Below are positions 36,422 through 45,488 of a DNA stretch of 64,000 nucleotides, piece after piece. Source of the DNA: Pseudomonas lurida (lineage in GTDB: Bacteria; Pseudomonadota; Gammaproteobacteria; Pseudomonadales; Pseudomonadaceae); the NCBI RefSeq assembly GCF_013522705.1, contig NZ_JAAMRE010000003.1, positions 245,246 through 309,245 of the forward strand. The letters are read 5' to 3'. The notes beneath the pieces were generated by a model, which did no database searches, was not told the DNA's origin, and saw only the letters and a program-made list of their open reading frames with translations. Every line of letters begins with the position of its first letter. The stretch's first letter is position 1. The position numbers and the translations under genes are program-made.

Positions 36422-36916
36422 ATGCAGGCACCCGCCAAATTCACCGCTCATGTCGTATTGGCCGCGTTGGGGCTGATCGCCTATCACCAGGCCCAGGCCG
36501 CCCGCATCGAGCCGGCCGGCAGCGCTTTTACGGCACAGGGTCCCATCAGCTTTTCCAAGGGGGCACTGATCAGCGCCGACTGCACCATTAAAGTCGCCGG
36601 CAAAGTGGCGGCGGATGGCGCATCGGTCAATGTCGACAAAGTTGAATTCGATGGCGGCCTCAAGTGCAGCCGGGTGGAGGCCATTAACTTGCCTTGGATA
36701 CTGGTGGCCAAAGACAGCCGCAGCGGGTCCATGTCAAAAATCAGCGTTGATGTACATGCCTTCGGTCTGGGCGGCAAGTGCGGTCCCTCTACCGCTGATG
36801 GCACCTGGGATAACGCCACTGGAAAGTTGGAAGCGGCCAATGTGCCGATTGGCGAAGACTGCAAGATAAAAACGGTGTCGATCAAGATGCCGCCCAACTT
36901 CAAAGTGGTTGATTAA
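36422..36916 (+). CDS. praB: PraB-like alkane oxidation activator protein (copy 1)
   Basis: A 164-aa secreted protein similar to the P. aeruginosa protein activator of n-hexadecane oxidation. The signal peptide ends near HQAQA-A (residue 26-27). The mature part contains SAFTAQGPISF, an LPWILVAKD segment, and CGPST at about 120. Conserved cysteines suggest disulfides. PraB proteins are reported to aid growth on alkanes, probably at the cell surface or as emulsifier. A second copy follows 131 nt downstream. Confidence 0.8.
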   Translation: MQAPAKFTAHVVLAALGLIAYHQAQAARIEPAGSAFTAQGPISFSKGALISADCTIKVAGKVAADGASVNVDKVEFDGGLKCSRVEAINLPWILVAKDSRSGSMSKISVDVHAFGLGGKCGPSTADGTWDNATGKLEAANVPIGEDCKIKTVSIKMPPNFKVVD

Positions 36917-37047
36917 CGCAACGCACATTAATAGCGGTAATTGCATTGAAATTTGGCTGGAAAGGGAAGTTCTGCAGTTTCACCGTGACCTCTCGTTCAT
37001 GGCCATTACCCCTGGCGAATGACTCGCCATCACTGTGAGGAAAAACA

Positions 37048-37542
37048 ATGAAAAGCTTGAAAACCCTCGTATCGTTGTCTGCTCTGGCTGTCTGCATGGG
37101 TGCTGCGTCGATGGCGAACGCCTATAGCATCGCCCCGGTCAATACCAGCTTTACCGCACCTGGGACGATTTCGGTGAAATCGCCGTCTTCTTTCCAGGCA
37201 ACCGTCAACTGCGGCGCCACCTTCACCGGTAATGTCGACGCCACCGGCGTTGCCAAAATCACTGGCGTGGCGGTCACCGGTGGCGGTCTTTGCGCATTGC
37301 CGAAAATCACCGGCCTGCCGTGGACCCTCACCGCCACCGGCCCAACGGCGGGTACCGTGACCAACGTCGGCTATACCATCGCCGCTTCGATTCTGTACCC
37401 GGCTTCCAATTGCGGCCCGTCCACCATCACCGTGGGCTACAGCGGTGGTGTGCTCACGGCGACCAACCAGACCCTGAGCGGCAACTGCACGGTCGCCAGC
37501 CTGAGCGTGACCCCAAGCCCGGCACTGACCATCGTGCCGTGA
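37048..37542 (+). CDS. praB: PraB-like alkane oxidation activator protein (copy 2)
   Basis: A 164-aa paralogue of the preceding gene. The signal peptide ends at MANA (about residue 25). It shares NTSFTAPGTISV, LPWTL and CGPST with copy 1 but is richer in Gly/Thr/Ala, and it lacks copy 1's charged residues. GAGG precedes the ATG. A strong hairpin follows. The two copies are diverged, so this is an old duplication rather than a recent one. Confidence 0.82.
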   Translation: MKSLKTLVSLSALAVCMGAASMANAYSIAPVNTSFTAPGTISVKSPSSFQATVNCGATFTGNVDATGVAKITGVAVTGGGLCALPKITGLPWTLTATGPTAGTVTNVGYTIAASILYPASNCGPSTITVGYSGGVLTATNQTLSGNCTVASLSVTPSPALTIVP

Positions 37543-37580
37543 TCGTCGGTTGAGAACGAAGGGCTGATCACCCGTGGAAA

Positions 37581-37607
37581 AACCGGCGCCTTTACCGGGC
37601 GCCGGTT
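37581..37607 (+). terminator. Strong hairpin after the second praB
   Basis: A perfect 10-bp stem (AACCGGCGCC / GGCGCCGGTT) has a 7-nt loop, 38 nt past the praB stop. There is no U-tract, so it may act as an mRNA stabiliser or attenuator before the porin gene. Confidence 0.55.
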
Positions 37608-37675
37608 CAGGCTGGGCCAGGCAGCAGGACGAACCGGCAGGGCCGGCTCGGAGCGATAACAATAAGGAGTGCCGC

Positions 37676-39130
37676 ATGAATAATAAGAAACAACATGTGC
37701 AGGTTTTGCTGGGGCTGGCGTTGATAGGCGGCGTGGTAGTGGCCGCGCCTGTTCAGGCCGGCGGCTTTTCAACCCCCACTTACGGCGCGCCAGGCTGGGG
37801 CAGGGCCTTTGCCGGCGGTTCGCTGTTCAAGAATGACCCCAGCTCCGCCTACAACAACCCGGCGGCCATGGCCTTCGTCGAACACAACGTCGCGCAGCTT
37901 ACCGTCGACTATGCGCGCATCAAGATCAAGTACAAGGGCGATGCCTTCGATTACGCCGGCAACCCCGTTTCCAGCACACCGCTGGACGCCAACGGTTTTC
38001 CTGACGTGGCAGCCGCCACGCCGAATAACAACGACGGCGGCGAGGGCGGCTTTACCGCGTGGCTGCCCACCGGTTTTATGGTCATGCCCCTCGGAGACCG
38101 GTTCGCGTTCGGCTTGAGCCAGGTCGTGCCGCAGGGCATGCGCTCCACCTGGGATGAAAATTCGAAACTGCGCGATTTTGCCGTGGACACCAAGATTGAA
38201 ACGGTGGGGCTCACCGGCTCCCTGTCCTTCAAGGTCAACGATCAGTTTTCCCTCGGCGGGGGATTGATCGTGCAGCACAGCAAGGGCTTCGTCAGTCAGA
38301 ACGTCGACCTGCTGTCCGCCGCGGCAGTGTCCGATTCAGTCCTGGGTGGCATCAACTTTCCGTCGGATGTGGGCAGCGCCCTGATGCGGGTCAAAGTCGA
38401 TAATATTTCGACCGGCTGGTTTACCGGGCTCGTGTGGAAACCCACGGACCGCGACACGCTGGGCTTGAATTATCATGCCAAGATCAAGAACAAGATGACC
38501 GGCAAATACACCGTCCGCGCCGACCAGTTCTCCAACAACCTGATGACTCAGCCGAGCCCGTTCGGCGGCACCGGTACGCTGGTCAACACTGCTTATCCAG
38601 GGCTTGAACTGTATCCGAACGGCGCCCATGCCAGCGTCCAGTTGGACATCCCCGCCACGGCGGGCCTGGACTGGGTGCACCAGTTCAATGACCGTTTGAC
38701 CCTGGGGGCGAGCGTCACCTGGACCGAGTGGTCATCGTTCAAGGACCTGACCCTCGAGTCTGGCGGCACCACCGTTGTCTCCATTCCCTACAACTACAAG
38801 AACACCTGGATGTATTCCCTGGGCGGCGACTATCGGTTGACCGACGAACTGACCCTGCGCGCCGGTGTTGCTCTCGACCAGACGCCGACCCGCAATTCGA
38901 CCCGCGACCCGCGCATTCCAGATGGCGATCGCACGTTCTTGTCATTGGGCGCCGGCTACGATGTCAAAGCCGTCAAGGGCCTGAGCCTGGACTTGGCGTA
39001 TTCCCACCAGTTCGTGCAGGAGGTCAAGCTCAAGACTCAGAACGTGGATCGCCTGGGCGGCGCGCGACTCGACGGTAAAGCCGAATCGTCGGGCGATGTG
39101 GTCAGCGTGTCGGCGACCTACGCGTTCTAA
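37676..39130 (+). CDS. FadL-family outer-membrane hydrophobe transporter
   Basis: A 484-aa outer-membrane beta-barrel of the FadL/TodX/AlkL-associated class that admits long-chain fatty acids or hydrocarbons. The signal peptide is cleaved near VQA-GG (about 27). The N-terminal FSTPTYGAPGWGRAFAGGSLFKNDPSSAYNNPAAMAF segment is the FadL hatch motif, with the NPA box. It ends in the aromatic residue Phe expected for porins. AAGGAG precedes the ATG; an in-frame start 34 codons upstream was rejected. A terminator follows. Confidence 0.88.
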   Translation: MNNKKQHVQVLLGLALIGGVVVAAPVQAGGFSTPTYGAPGWGRAFAGGSLFKNDPSSAYNNPAAMAFVEHNVAQLTVDYARIKIKYKGDAFDYAGNPVSSTPLDANGFPDVAAATPNNNDGGEGGFTAWLPTGFMVMPLGDRFAFGLSQVVPQGMRSTWDENSKLRDFAVDTKIETVGLTGSLSFKVNDQFSLGGGLIVQHSKGFVSQNVDLLSAAAVSDSVLGGINFPSDVGSALMRVKVDNISTGWFTGLVWKPTDRDTLGLNYHAKIKNKMTGKYTVRADQFSNNLMTQPSPFGGTGTLVNTAYPGLELYPNGAHASVQLDIPATAGLDWVHQFNDRLTLGASVTWTEWSSFKDLTLESGGTTVVSIPYNYKNTWMYSLGGDYRLTDELTLRAGVALDQTPTRNSTRDPRIPDGDRTFLSLGAGYDVKAVKGLSLDLAYSHQFVQEVKLKTQNVDRLGGARLDGKAESSGDVVSVSATYAF

Positions 39131-39197
39131 CCGTACGTTGAAGGGCGGGAGCAGCCAGCGCATCTGGCTGCCTTGCCGGTGATTTTTTCGTGCAACC

Positions 39198-39224
39198 GGC
39201 TGAGTCCGCTCAGCCGTTATTTTT
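39198..39224 (+). terminator. Rho-independent terminator after the FadL-type gene
   Basis: GGCTGAG (39198-39204) and CTCAGCC (39209-39215) form a 7-bp stem with a 4-nt loop followed by GTTATTTTT. A second hairpin (GCAGCCAG/CTGGCTGC, 39151-39171) lies just before it. Confidence 0.75.
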
Positions 39225-39244
39225 CGCCCAGGCATTAAATAAAA

Positions 39245-39266
39245 ATTTCAAAACAAAATTTGAATT
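39245..39266. promoter_or_regulatory. 22-bp palindrome upstream of fadE (candidate operator)
   Basis: The arms ATTTCAA (39245-39251) and TTGAATT (39260-39266) are separated by 8 nt, with one mismatched pair. Arms and spacer match the site before alkB. It lies 92 nt upstream of the fadE start. Confidence 0.5.
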
Positions 39267-39358
39267 TGTATCTTCCCGTTTGTAGTGTGGCTTTACGCCG
39301 CTGTCGTGCTTGCGCGACTTGCATAGGTGTCGTGCCCTGAATCGAGTAGAGGTCTCCC

Positions 39359-41884
39359 ATGGTTATCTGGTTATTGGCGGGTTTCGTAGCAGCGTTTGCC
39401 CTGGCGTATCGACAAGCGGCGGCAGCCCAATGGCTGGGGGTCAGCCTGGTGTGGCTGGCGCTCGCTTACCTGTTCGGCGTGGTCGCTGGCCTTGGCGTCA
39501 GCGTTGCGGTGCTGCTGGTGGTGGCTCCCGCGCTGCTGATGACGATAAAACCCTTGCGGCGCGCGCTGCTAAGCAGCAGGGCCCTCGGCCTGTTTCGCAC
39601 GATCATGCCGGCCATGTCCGACACGGAACGCGCGGCCATCGAGTCCGGCACCGTGTGGTGGGATGCCGAGTTGTTCAGCGGTAAACCCGACTGGCGGCGC
39701 CTGCTGCAGGCCGCGCCGGCCAGTCTCAGCGCTGAGGAACAGGCGTTTCTGGATAACGAAGTGGAAACCCTGTGCGACATCGCCAACGACTGGGAAACCA
39801 CCCAGGTCTGGCAGGACATGTCCCCCGAGGGCTGGCAGTACACCAAGAGCGCTGGCTTCCTCGGCATGATCATTCCCAAGCAATACGGCGGCAAAGGCTT
39901 CTCCCACTACGCCCACTCCCAAGTGGTGATGAAGCTCTCCACGCGCTGTTCGGCGGCGGCCATTTCGGTGATGGTGCCCAACTCGCTCGGCCCGGCCGAA
40001 CTGTTGTTGCACTACGGCACCGATGCCCAGCGCAATTACTACCTGCCGCGCCTGGCCCGTGGCGAAGACATCCCGTGCTTCGCCCTGACCAGCCCCTACG
40101 CCGGTTCCGACGCCGGGGCGATTCCCGATGTGGGCATTGTCTGCAAGGGCCAGCATGACGGGCAGGAAGTGCTGGGCCTGCGGGTGACCTGGGACAAGCG
40201 CTACATCACCCTCGGCCCGATCGCGACGGTGCTGGGCCTGGCGTTCCGCGCCGAAGACCCGGACGGCCTGCTCGGCACGCCCGGCTCGCTGGGCATCACC
40301 TGCGCGTTGATTCCCACCTCCCACCCCGGCGTCAACAGCGGCCGGCGGCACTGGCCGCTTAACGCGGTGTTCCAGAACGGCCCGACCACCGGCAAAGACG
40401 TGTTTATTCCGCTGGACTGGGTGATCGGCGGCCGCGAGCAGGTCGGCAACGGCTGGCGCATGTTGATGGAGTGCCTGGCCGCCGGTCGTGCGATTTCCCT
40501 GCCTTCGGCCAATGTCGGCCTGGGCAAGGTCGCGGTGCGGGGCACCTCGGCCTACGCGGCCATGCGCAAACAGTTCGGCCTGCCCATCGGCAAGTTCGAA
40601 GGGGTGCAGGCACCGCTGGCGCGCATGGCCGGGCATTTGTACGCCTGCGACGCGGTGCGCAAGGTCTCGGTGGCGTCCCTGGATGCTGGAGAAAAACCCT
40701 CGGTGATCTCGGCCATCGCCAAGTACCACGTCACCGAGCGGGCGCGGATGATCGTCAACGATGGCATGGACATCGTCGCCGGCAAAGGCATCTGCATGGG
40801 CCCCAATAATTTCCTGGCCCGCGCCTACCAGCAAAGCCCCATCGCCATCACCGTGGAAGGCGCGAACATCATGACGCGCTGCCTGATTATCTTTGGCCAG
40901 GGCCTGATCCGTTGCCATCCCTATGTGTTCCGCGAGATGGAAGCAGCGCGCAACCCGGACCGGCGCCAAGCGCTGGAAGCGTTCGACAGCGCCATGTTCG
41001 GTCATGTGAGTTTTGTGTTGGCCAATACCGTGCGCGCGGCGGTACATGGGCTGACCGGCGGCCGGCTGATTTCCGTACCGGCCAAGACCGACCCTGCGCT
41101 GGCGTCCTACTACCGCCAGGCCAATCGGCTGTCGGTGGTGTTGGCGCTGATCTCGGACGTTTCCATGGGCGTGCTGGGCGGTGCGCTCAAACGCAAGGAA
41201 AGCCTCACCGGGCGCCTGGGGGACGTGCTGTCACAGTTGTATATCCTGTCCTGCGTGCTTAAACGCTTTGAGGACGATGGCCGCCCCCAGGCGGACCTGC
41301 CGCTGGTGCATTGGTCGGCCCAGGACGCGCTGCTGCGCGCCCATGAAGCCCTGGCCGAAGTGCTCGACAATTACCCCTCCAAAACCGCTGCGCGGGTGAT
41401 GCGGGCCTTGAGTTTTCCGTTCGGTCTGCCCTTGCGCAAACCGTCGGACCGCCTGTTGGCCGACGTCGCCGACGCGGTACAGACCCCCGGCGCCACCCGC
41501 GACCGCTTGCTGGCCGATTCCTACATCCCGCGCCCGGAAATCGACAAGTTGGCTTATGGCGAACTGGGCTTCCGTTTGCTGCCCCAGGTGGAGCTGATCG
41601 ACGCCCGGCTCAAGCCCGCGATCAAGCAAGGCGTGCTCGACCCGCTGCCGATCTCCGCCACGGCCTTTGCCACCTGGCGCGTCAAGGCCCGGGCACTGGA
41701 CCTGATCAGCGACGATGAGGAGGCCTTGCTCGCCCGCTACGTGGAATACGCCGATCACGGCATCCAGGTGGATGACTTCCCCCAGGACTTCGGATTGCTG
41801 GAGGCGTTGCAGCAGCGCAAGCAGGCGCTGGAGCCGACCACCAAGCGTCGTACGGCTCAGGGCGAAAACGCCTCGGTCAACTAG
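39359..41884 (+). CDS. fadE: Acyl-CoA dehydrogenase, FadE type
   Basis: First enzyme of beta-oxidation, making trans-2-enoyl-CoA (841 aa, the long FadE class). Two N-terminal hydrophobic segments (about 1-20 and 25-60) indicate membrane association. The ACAD core begins near 75. FAD/substrate segments include FALTSPYAGSDAGAIPD at about 240-256, and the C-terminal extension typical of FadE (DUF1974) is present. GAGG precedes the ATG. It heads a five-gene beta-oxidation run and has the shared palindrome upstream. Confidence 0.93.
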   Translation: MVIWLLAGFVAAFALAYRQAAAAQWLGVSLVWLALAYLFGVVAGLGVSVAVLLVVAPALLMTIKPLRRALLSSRALGLFRTIMPAMSDTERAAIESGTVWWDAELFSGKPDWRRLLQAAPASLSAEEQAFLDNEVETLCDIANDWETTQVWQDMSPEGWQYTKSAGFLGMIIPKQYGGKGFSHYAHSQVVMKLSTRCSAAAISVMVPNSLGPAELLLHYGTDAQRNYYLPRLARGEDIPCFALTSPYAGSDAGAIPDVGIVCKGQHDGQEVLGLRVTWDKRYITLGPIATVLGLAFRAEDPDGLLGTPGSLGITCALIPTSHPGVNSGRRHWPLNAVFQNGPTTGKDVFIPLDWVIGGREQVGNGWRMLMECLAAGRAISLPSANVGLGKVAVRGTSAYAAMRKQFGLPIGKFEGVQAPLARMAGHLYACDAVRKVSVASLDAGEKPSVISAIAKYHVTERARMIVNDGMDIVAGKGICMGPNNFLARAYQQSPIAITVEGANIMTRCLIIFGQGLIRCHPYVFREMEAARNPDRRQALEAFDSAMFGHVSFVLANTVRAAVHGLTGGRLISVPAKTDPALASYYRQANRLSVVLALISDVSMGVLGGALKRKESLTGRLGDVLSQLYILSCVLKRFEDDGRPQADLPLVHWSAQDALLRAHEALAEVLDNYPSKTAARVMRALSFPFGLPLRKPSDRLLADVADAVQTPGATRDRLLADSYIPRPEIDKLAYGELGFRLLPQVELIDARLKPAIKQGVLDPLPISATAFATWRVKARALDLISDDEEALLARYVEYADHGIQVDDFPQDFGLLEALQQRKQALEPTTKRRTAQGENASVN

Positions 41885-41923
41885 GAAAAACCCGATCAGA
41901 ATGTGTTGAGAGTGATTGCTGAT

Positions 41924-43267
41924 ATGAGTGACAGCTACCTAACCTTCGTCAATTCGCCTTGGGGCCGTCGCCTGGCACAGGCGGCGGGCTTGCCGCAGCC
42001 CTTGCCGTTGCAGCGTCATCGCAGCGGCCAGCAAAGTCTGGTGAACCCGGTGATTGTCGCCGGGGCAGGGCGCCTGATGACCCAGGTGCAACGGGTTTTC
42101 AGCGACACCGACACAGTTGCCGCCACCCCGGCGACACTCAACGCGCCATCTACGGTCAAGGTGCAAGGCGCGGTATTCGATGCCAGCGGGCTTGCCAGCC
42201 TGGAGCAACTCGACGAGCTGTACCGGTTCTTCCACTGCAACGCCAGACGCCTCGGTCAGCACGCGCGGGTGGTAGTGCTCGGCACGGCGCCGGAGCACTG
42301 CGCGGATCTGCCCCAGGCCGTCGCCCAGCGCGCCCTCGAAGGCTTGGTGCGGTCCCTGGCCAAGGAGCTGCGCCGGGCTATCACCGTGCAGTTGCTGTAC
42401 GTGGCACCGGGCGCTGAGGACGCGCTGGACAGCAGCCTGCGGTTTTTCCTGTCGCGCCGATCGGCCTATGTGTCGGGGCAAGTGGTGCGCGTACACGCGC
42501 CGGTGGACGGCCACGTCACGGTCAACTGGGACAAACCCTTCGCCGGCCGCCGCGCGCTGGTCACCGGCGCGTCCCGTGGTATCGGCCTGGCCATCGCTCA
42601 GGTGCTGGCTCGTGACGGCGCGCATGTGGTCTGTGTGGACGTGCCTCAGGCCCACGATGCCCTGCAGCAGGCCGCCGGCGCAGTGAACGGTTCGGCATTG
42701 CCGCTGGATATCACCGCGCCCGACGCCGCCTCGCTGTTGCAGGCCCATGTCAGCCAGTACGGCGCGTTCGATGTGGTGGTGCACAACGCCGGGATTACCC
42801 GCGACAAAACCATCGTCAAGATGAGCGAATCGGCGTGGCAGAGTGTGCTGGCGGTCAACCTGCAGGCGCCGCTGTGCTTGAGCAACGCGTTGCTGGAGTG
42901 CGAGGGCCTTAACCCTGGCGGCCGCATTGTCTGCGTGTCGTCGATTTCCGGCATCGCCGGCAACCTCGGGCAAAGCAACTACGCCACCTCCAAGGCCGGT
43001 GTGATCGGCCTGGTACAAGGGCTGGCGCCGCGCGCGGCGACTCAGCAGGTTACGGTCAATGCCGTGGCGCCAGGCTTTATCGAGACGCAGATGACGGCCC
43101 GCATCCCTTTGATGATCCGCGAGGCAGGGCGGCGCATGAATTCGCTGTCCCAGGGTGGGCAGCCGATCGACGTGGCCGAAACCATCGGCTGGCTGGCCCA
43201 TCCGGCGTCGGGCGGGGTTAACGGCCAAGTGGTGCGCGTGTGCGGCCAAAGCCTGTTGGGAGCCTGA
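41924..43267 (+). CDS. High-molecular-weight FabG-type 3-oxoacyl reductase
   Basis: A 447-aa protein with two Rossmann halves. The N-terminal half (to about 195) lacks a clean glycine motif. The C-terminal SDR domain has TGASRGIG (214-221), HNAG (287-290), Ser340, Tyr353 and Lys357. This is the HMwFabG architecture. In this catabolic operon it most likely works as a 3-hydroxyacyl-CoA dehydrogenase in beta-oxidation, opposite to the biosynthetic FabG direction. The ATG at 41924 was chosen over a GTG seven codons upstream; ribosome-binding sites are weak for both. Confidence 0.85.
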   Translation: MSDSYLTFVNSPWGRRLAQAAGLPQPLPLQRHRSGQQSLVNPVIVAGAGRLMTQVQRVFSDTDTVAATPATLNAPSTVKVQGAVFDASGLASLEQLDELYRFFHCNARRLGQHARVVVLGTAPEHCADLPQAVAQRALEGLVRSLAKELRRAITVQLLYVAPGAEDALDSSLRFFLSRRSAYVSGQVVRVHAPVDGHVTVNWDKPFAGRRALVTGASRGIGLAIAQVLARDGAHVVCVDVPQAHDALQQAAGAVNGSALPLDITAPDAASLLQAHVSQYGAFDVVVHNAGITRDKTIVKMSESAWQSVLAVNLQAPLCLSNALLECEGLNPGGRIVCVSSISGIAGNLGQSNYATSKAGVIGLVQGLAPRAATQQVTVNAVAPGFIETQMTARIPLMIREAGRRMNSLSQGGQPIDVAETIGWLAHPASGGVNGQVVRVCGQSLLGA

Positions 43268-43271
43268 TGCC

Positions 43272-44162
43272 ATGGACGACCTGACGCAAATCATCGACCC
43301 ACCGCCGTCACGCACGCGCCTGCTGCTGGATGGTATGCGCGCACTGCGCAAACCCAAGCTGGACGGCGCGCCGCTGCTGCCCAAGGCGCGCCTGGTGCGC
43401 CCGGCGGTGGAGCTGTCGGCTGAGGGTATCGCCGCGTATGGCAGCGCCTGCGGTTTTCGCCGCGAGCAGGGCGTGCCGTTGACCTATCCCCATGTGCTGG
43501 CCTTTCCTTTGCACTTGATGTTGTTGACCCGCCCCAGTTTCCCGTACCCGGCCAGCGGCATGGTGCACCTGGCTAACCGCATTCGGCAGTACCAACGCCT
43601 GCGGGAAGGCCAGGCGTTGCGGCTGGAGGTGTATGCCGAGCGCTGGGTCGCTCACCCTAAAGGGCAGGCTCTGAGCATCGCCACTCGCGCCTACAGCGCG
43701 GGCGCGCTGGTGTGGGAGGGCGATAGCCTGTACCTGCGCCGGGGCGTGGCGGACCCGGTCGGCGAACCTTGGGTGGACGCGCTGGGCGTGGCTTCAGACA
43801 GCTGGGTCCGTACCCAGAAGTGGCTGTTGCCGGCCGACCTGGGCCGGCGTTTTGCTAAGGTGTCCGGGGATTTCAACCCGATCCACACCTCGGTCATCGG
43901 CGCCAGGCTGTTCGGCTTTCGCCGCGCCATCGCCCATGGCATGTGGACCCTGGGCCGCGCGCTCGCCGCCCAGCAACCGCCGGGTGGCCTGGAGCGCGCC
44001 GAGGTGCGGTGCGAATTCAAGTTGCCGATCCTGCTGCCTGGCCAGGTCGCGCTGTGGAATCCACCTTCCAGCGGCCCGCGTCGCGCTTTCGAAGTGCGCA
44101 ACGGTGCGGGCGACAAACCCCATCTGCGCGGCCTGCTGTCCTTCAATGAGAACCTGCAATGA
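43272..44162 (+). CDS. MaoC-family enoyl-CoA hydratase
   Basis: A 296-aa double hot-dog protein, the hydration step of beta-oxidation. The catalytic hydratase-2 motif is in the C-terminal half: SGDFNPIH with Asp200, Asn202 and His205, followed by AHGMW at 221-225. The N-terminal hot dog lacks this motif, as usual in double-hot-dog forms. It starts 4 nt after the FabG-type gene and overlaps the thiolase gene by 4 nt. Confidence 0.88.
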   Translation: MDDLTQIIDPPPSRTRLLLDGMRALRKPKLDGAPLLPKARLVRPAVELSAEGIAAYGSACGFRREQGVPLTYPHVLAFPLHLMLLTRPSFPYPASGMVHLANRIRQYQRLREGQALRLEVYAERWVAHPKGQALSIATRAYSAGALVWEGDSLYLRRGVADPVGEPWVDALGVASDSWVRTQKWLLPADLGRRFAKVSGDFNPIHTSVIGARLFGFRRAIAHGMWTLGRALAAQQPPGGLERAEVRCEFKLPILLPGQVALWNPPSSGPRRAFEVRNGAGDKPHLRGLLSFNENLQ

Positions 44163-45457
44163 GTCACTACAGCTTCAACCCGGCGCCGACCCGCCGCGTG
44201 GCGATTATCGGCGGCAACCGTATTCCCTTCGCGCGCTCCAACACCGTGTACGCCCACGACAGCAATCAGGATTTGCTGGTGGCGGCGCTGCAAGGTCTGG
44301 TGGACCGCTACAACCTGCATGGCCAGCGCTTGGGCGAGTTCGCCGCCGGCGCGGTGATCAAGCATTCGCGGGATTTCAACCTGGCGCGCGAGTCGTTGCT
44401 GTCCACCACGCTGTCGCCCGAAACGCCCGCCTACGACGTGCAGCAAGCCTGCGGCACGGGGCTGGAAGCGGCGTTGCTGGTGGCCAATAAAATTGCCCTG
44501 GGTCAGATCGAAGCGGGCATCGCCGGGGGCGCCGACACGACCTCCGATGCGCCGATCGGCATCAACGAGTCCCTGCGTCACACCTTGCTCGCGGCTAATC
44601 GCGCCAAGGGCATGGGTAACCAATTGAAGGCGTTGCTTAAGGTCCGTCCGTCGATGTTTTTCAAGCCGCTGCTGCCGCGCAACGGTGAGCCGCGCACCGG
44701 CCTGTCCATGGGCGAGCACTGCGAAGAAATGGCCAAGCGCTGGCAGATCAAACGCCTGGCCCAGGATGAATTGACCCTCACCAGCCATCAGCGCCTCGCG
44801 GCGGCGTACCAGCGCGGCTTCTTCGACGACCTGATCAGCCCCCATCGTGGCCTGGCCCGGGATAATAACCTGCGTGCCGACGCCAGCCTGGAGAGGCTCG
44901 CCGGCCTGTCCCCCGCCTATGACCGCCAGAGCGGCACGCTCACCGCCGGCAATTCCACGCCGCTGACCGATGGCGCCTCGGTGGTGCTGCTGGCCAGCGA
45001 AGCCTGGGCCGCCGAGCACGGTTGGCCGGTGCTGGCTTACTTGCGTACCGGCGAGACGGCAGCGGTCAATTTTGTCGACGGCAGCGAAGGCTTGTTGATG
45101 GCGCCTGCCTATGCGGTGCCGCGCATGTTGCAACGTGAAGGCTTGAGCTTTGCCGACTTCGATTTGTTCGAGATCCACGAAGCGTTCGCCGCCCAGGTGC
45201 TGTGTACGCTCAAAGCCTGGGAAGACCCCGACTACTGCCGCGAGCGGCTAGGCTTGGCGGCACCGCTGGGGGCGATCGACCGGGCCAAAATGAATGTCAA
45301 CGGCGGCTCCCTCGGCTGCGGTCATCCGTTCGCCGCCACCGGCGGTCGGCAGTTGGCGGCGCTGGCCAAGGCGATCCATGAGCGCGGCGGCGGCCGCGGC
45401 CTGATTTCGATCTGCGCCGCGGGCGGGCTGGGCATTACCGCCATCGTCGAAAAATAG
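44159..45457 (+). CDS. Acetyl-CoA C-acyltransferase (thiolase, FadI-like)
   Basis: Final step of beta-oxidation, releasing acetyl-CoA (432 aa). The catalytic residues are complete: nucleophile Cys98 in QQACGTG, His389 in NVNGGSLGCGHPFAATGGR, and Cys419 in SICAAGGLG. EIHEAFAAQ is also present. The length and the SNTVYAHDSNQDLLVAAL start fit the FadI/trifunctional-type thiolases. It is translationally coupled to the MaoC gene through ATGA. Confidence 0.9.
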   Translation: MSHYSFNPAPTRRVAIIGGNRIPFARSNTVYAHDSNQDLLVAALQGLVDRYNLHGQRLGEFAAGAVIKHSRDFNLARESLLSTTLSPETPAYDVQQACGTGLEAALLVANKIALGQIEAGIAGGADTTSDAPIGINESLRHTLLAANRAKGMGNQLKALLKVRPSMFFKPLLPRNGEPRTGLSMGEHCEEMAKRWQIKRLAQDELTLTSHQRLAAAYQRGFFDDLISPHRGLARDNNLRADASLERLAGLSPAYDRQSGTLTAGNSTPLTDGASVVLLASEAWAAEHGWPVLAYLRTGETAAVNFVDGSEGLLMAPAYAVPRMLQREGLSFADFDLFEIHEAFAAQVLCTLKAWEDPDYCRERLGLAAPLGAIDRAKMNVNGGSLGCGHPFAATGGRQLAALAKAIHERGGGRGLISICAAGGLGITAIVEK

Positions 45458-45488
45458 CGCTGTTAAAAACAACAACAAGGAAACCGCC

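Noticed and set aside
39260..39293. Sigma-70 promoter TTGAAT-N17-TAGTGT before fadE
   Set aside because: The -10 match is too poor to annotate; the -35 match is explained by the palindrome arm.
39290..39330. Sigma-54 site upstream of fadE
   Set aside because: GC/GC-type pairs occur but none has GG and GC at the required 10-nt spacing.
39569..41047. 492-codon minus-strand frame over fadE
   Set aside because: Antisense to fadE with low-complexity His/Gly/Arg/Ala composition and no family.
41939..43384. 481-codon minus-strand frame over the FabG-type gene
   Set aside because: Antisense shadow; the plus-strand gene has a full SDR active site.
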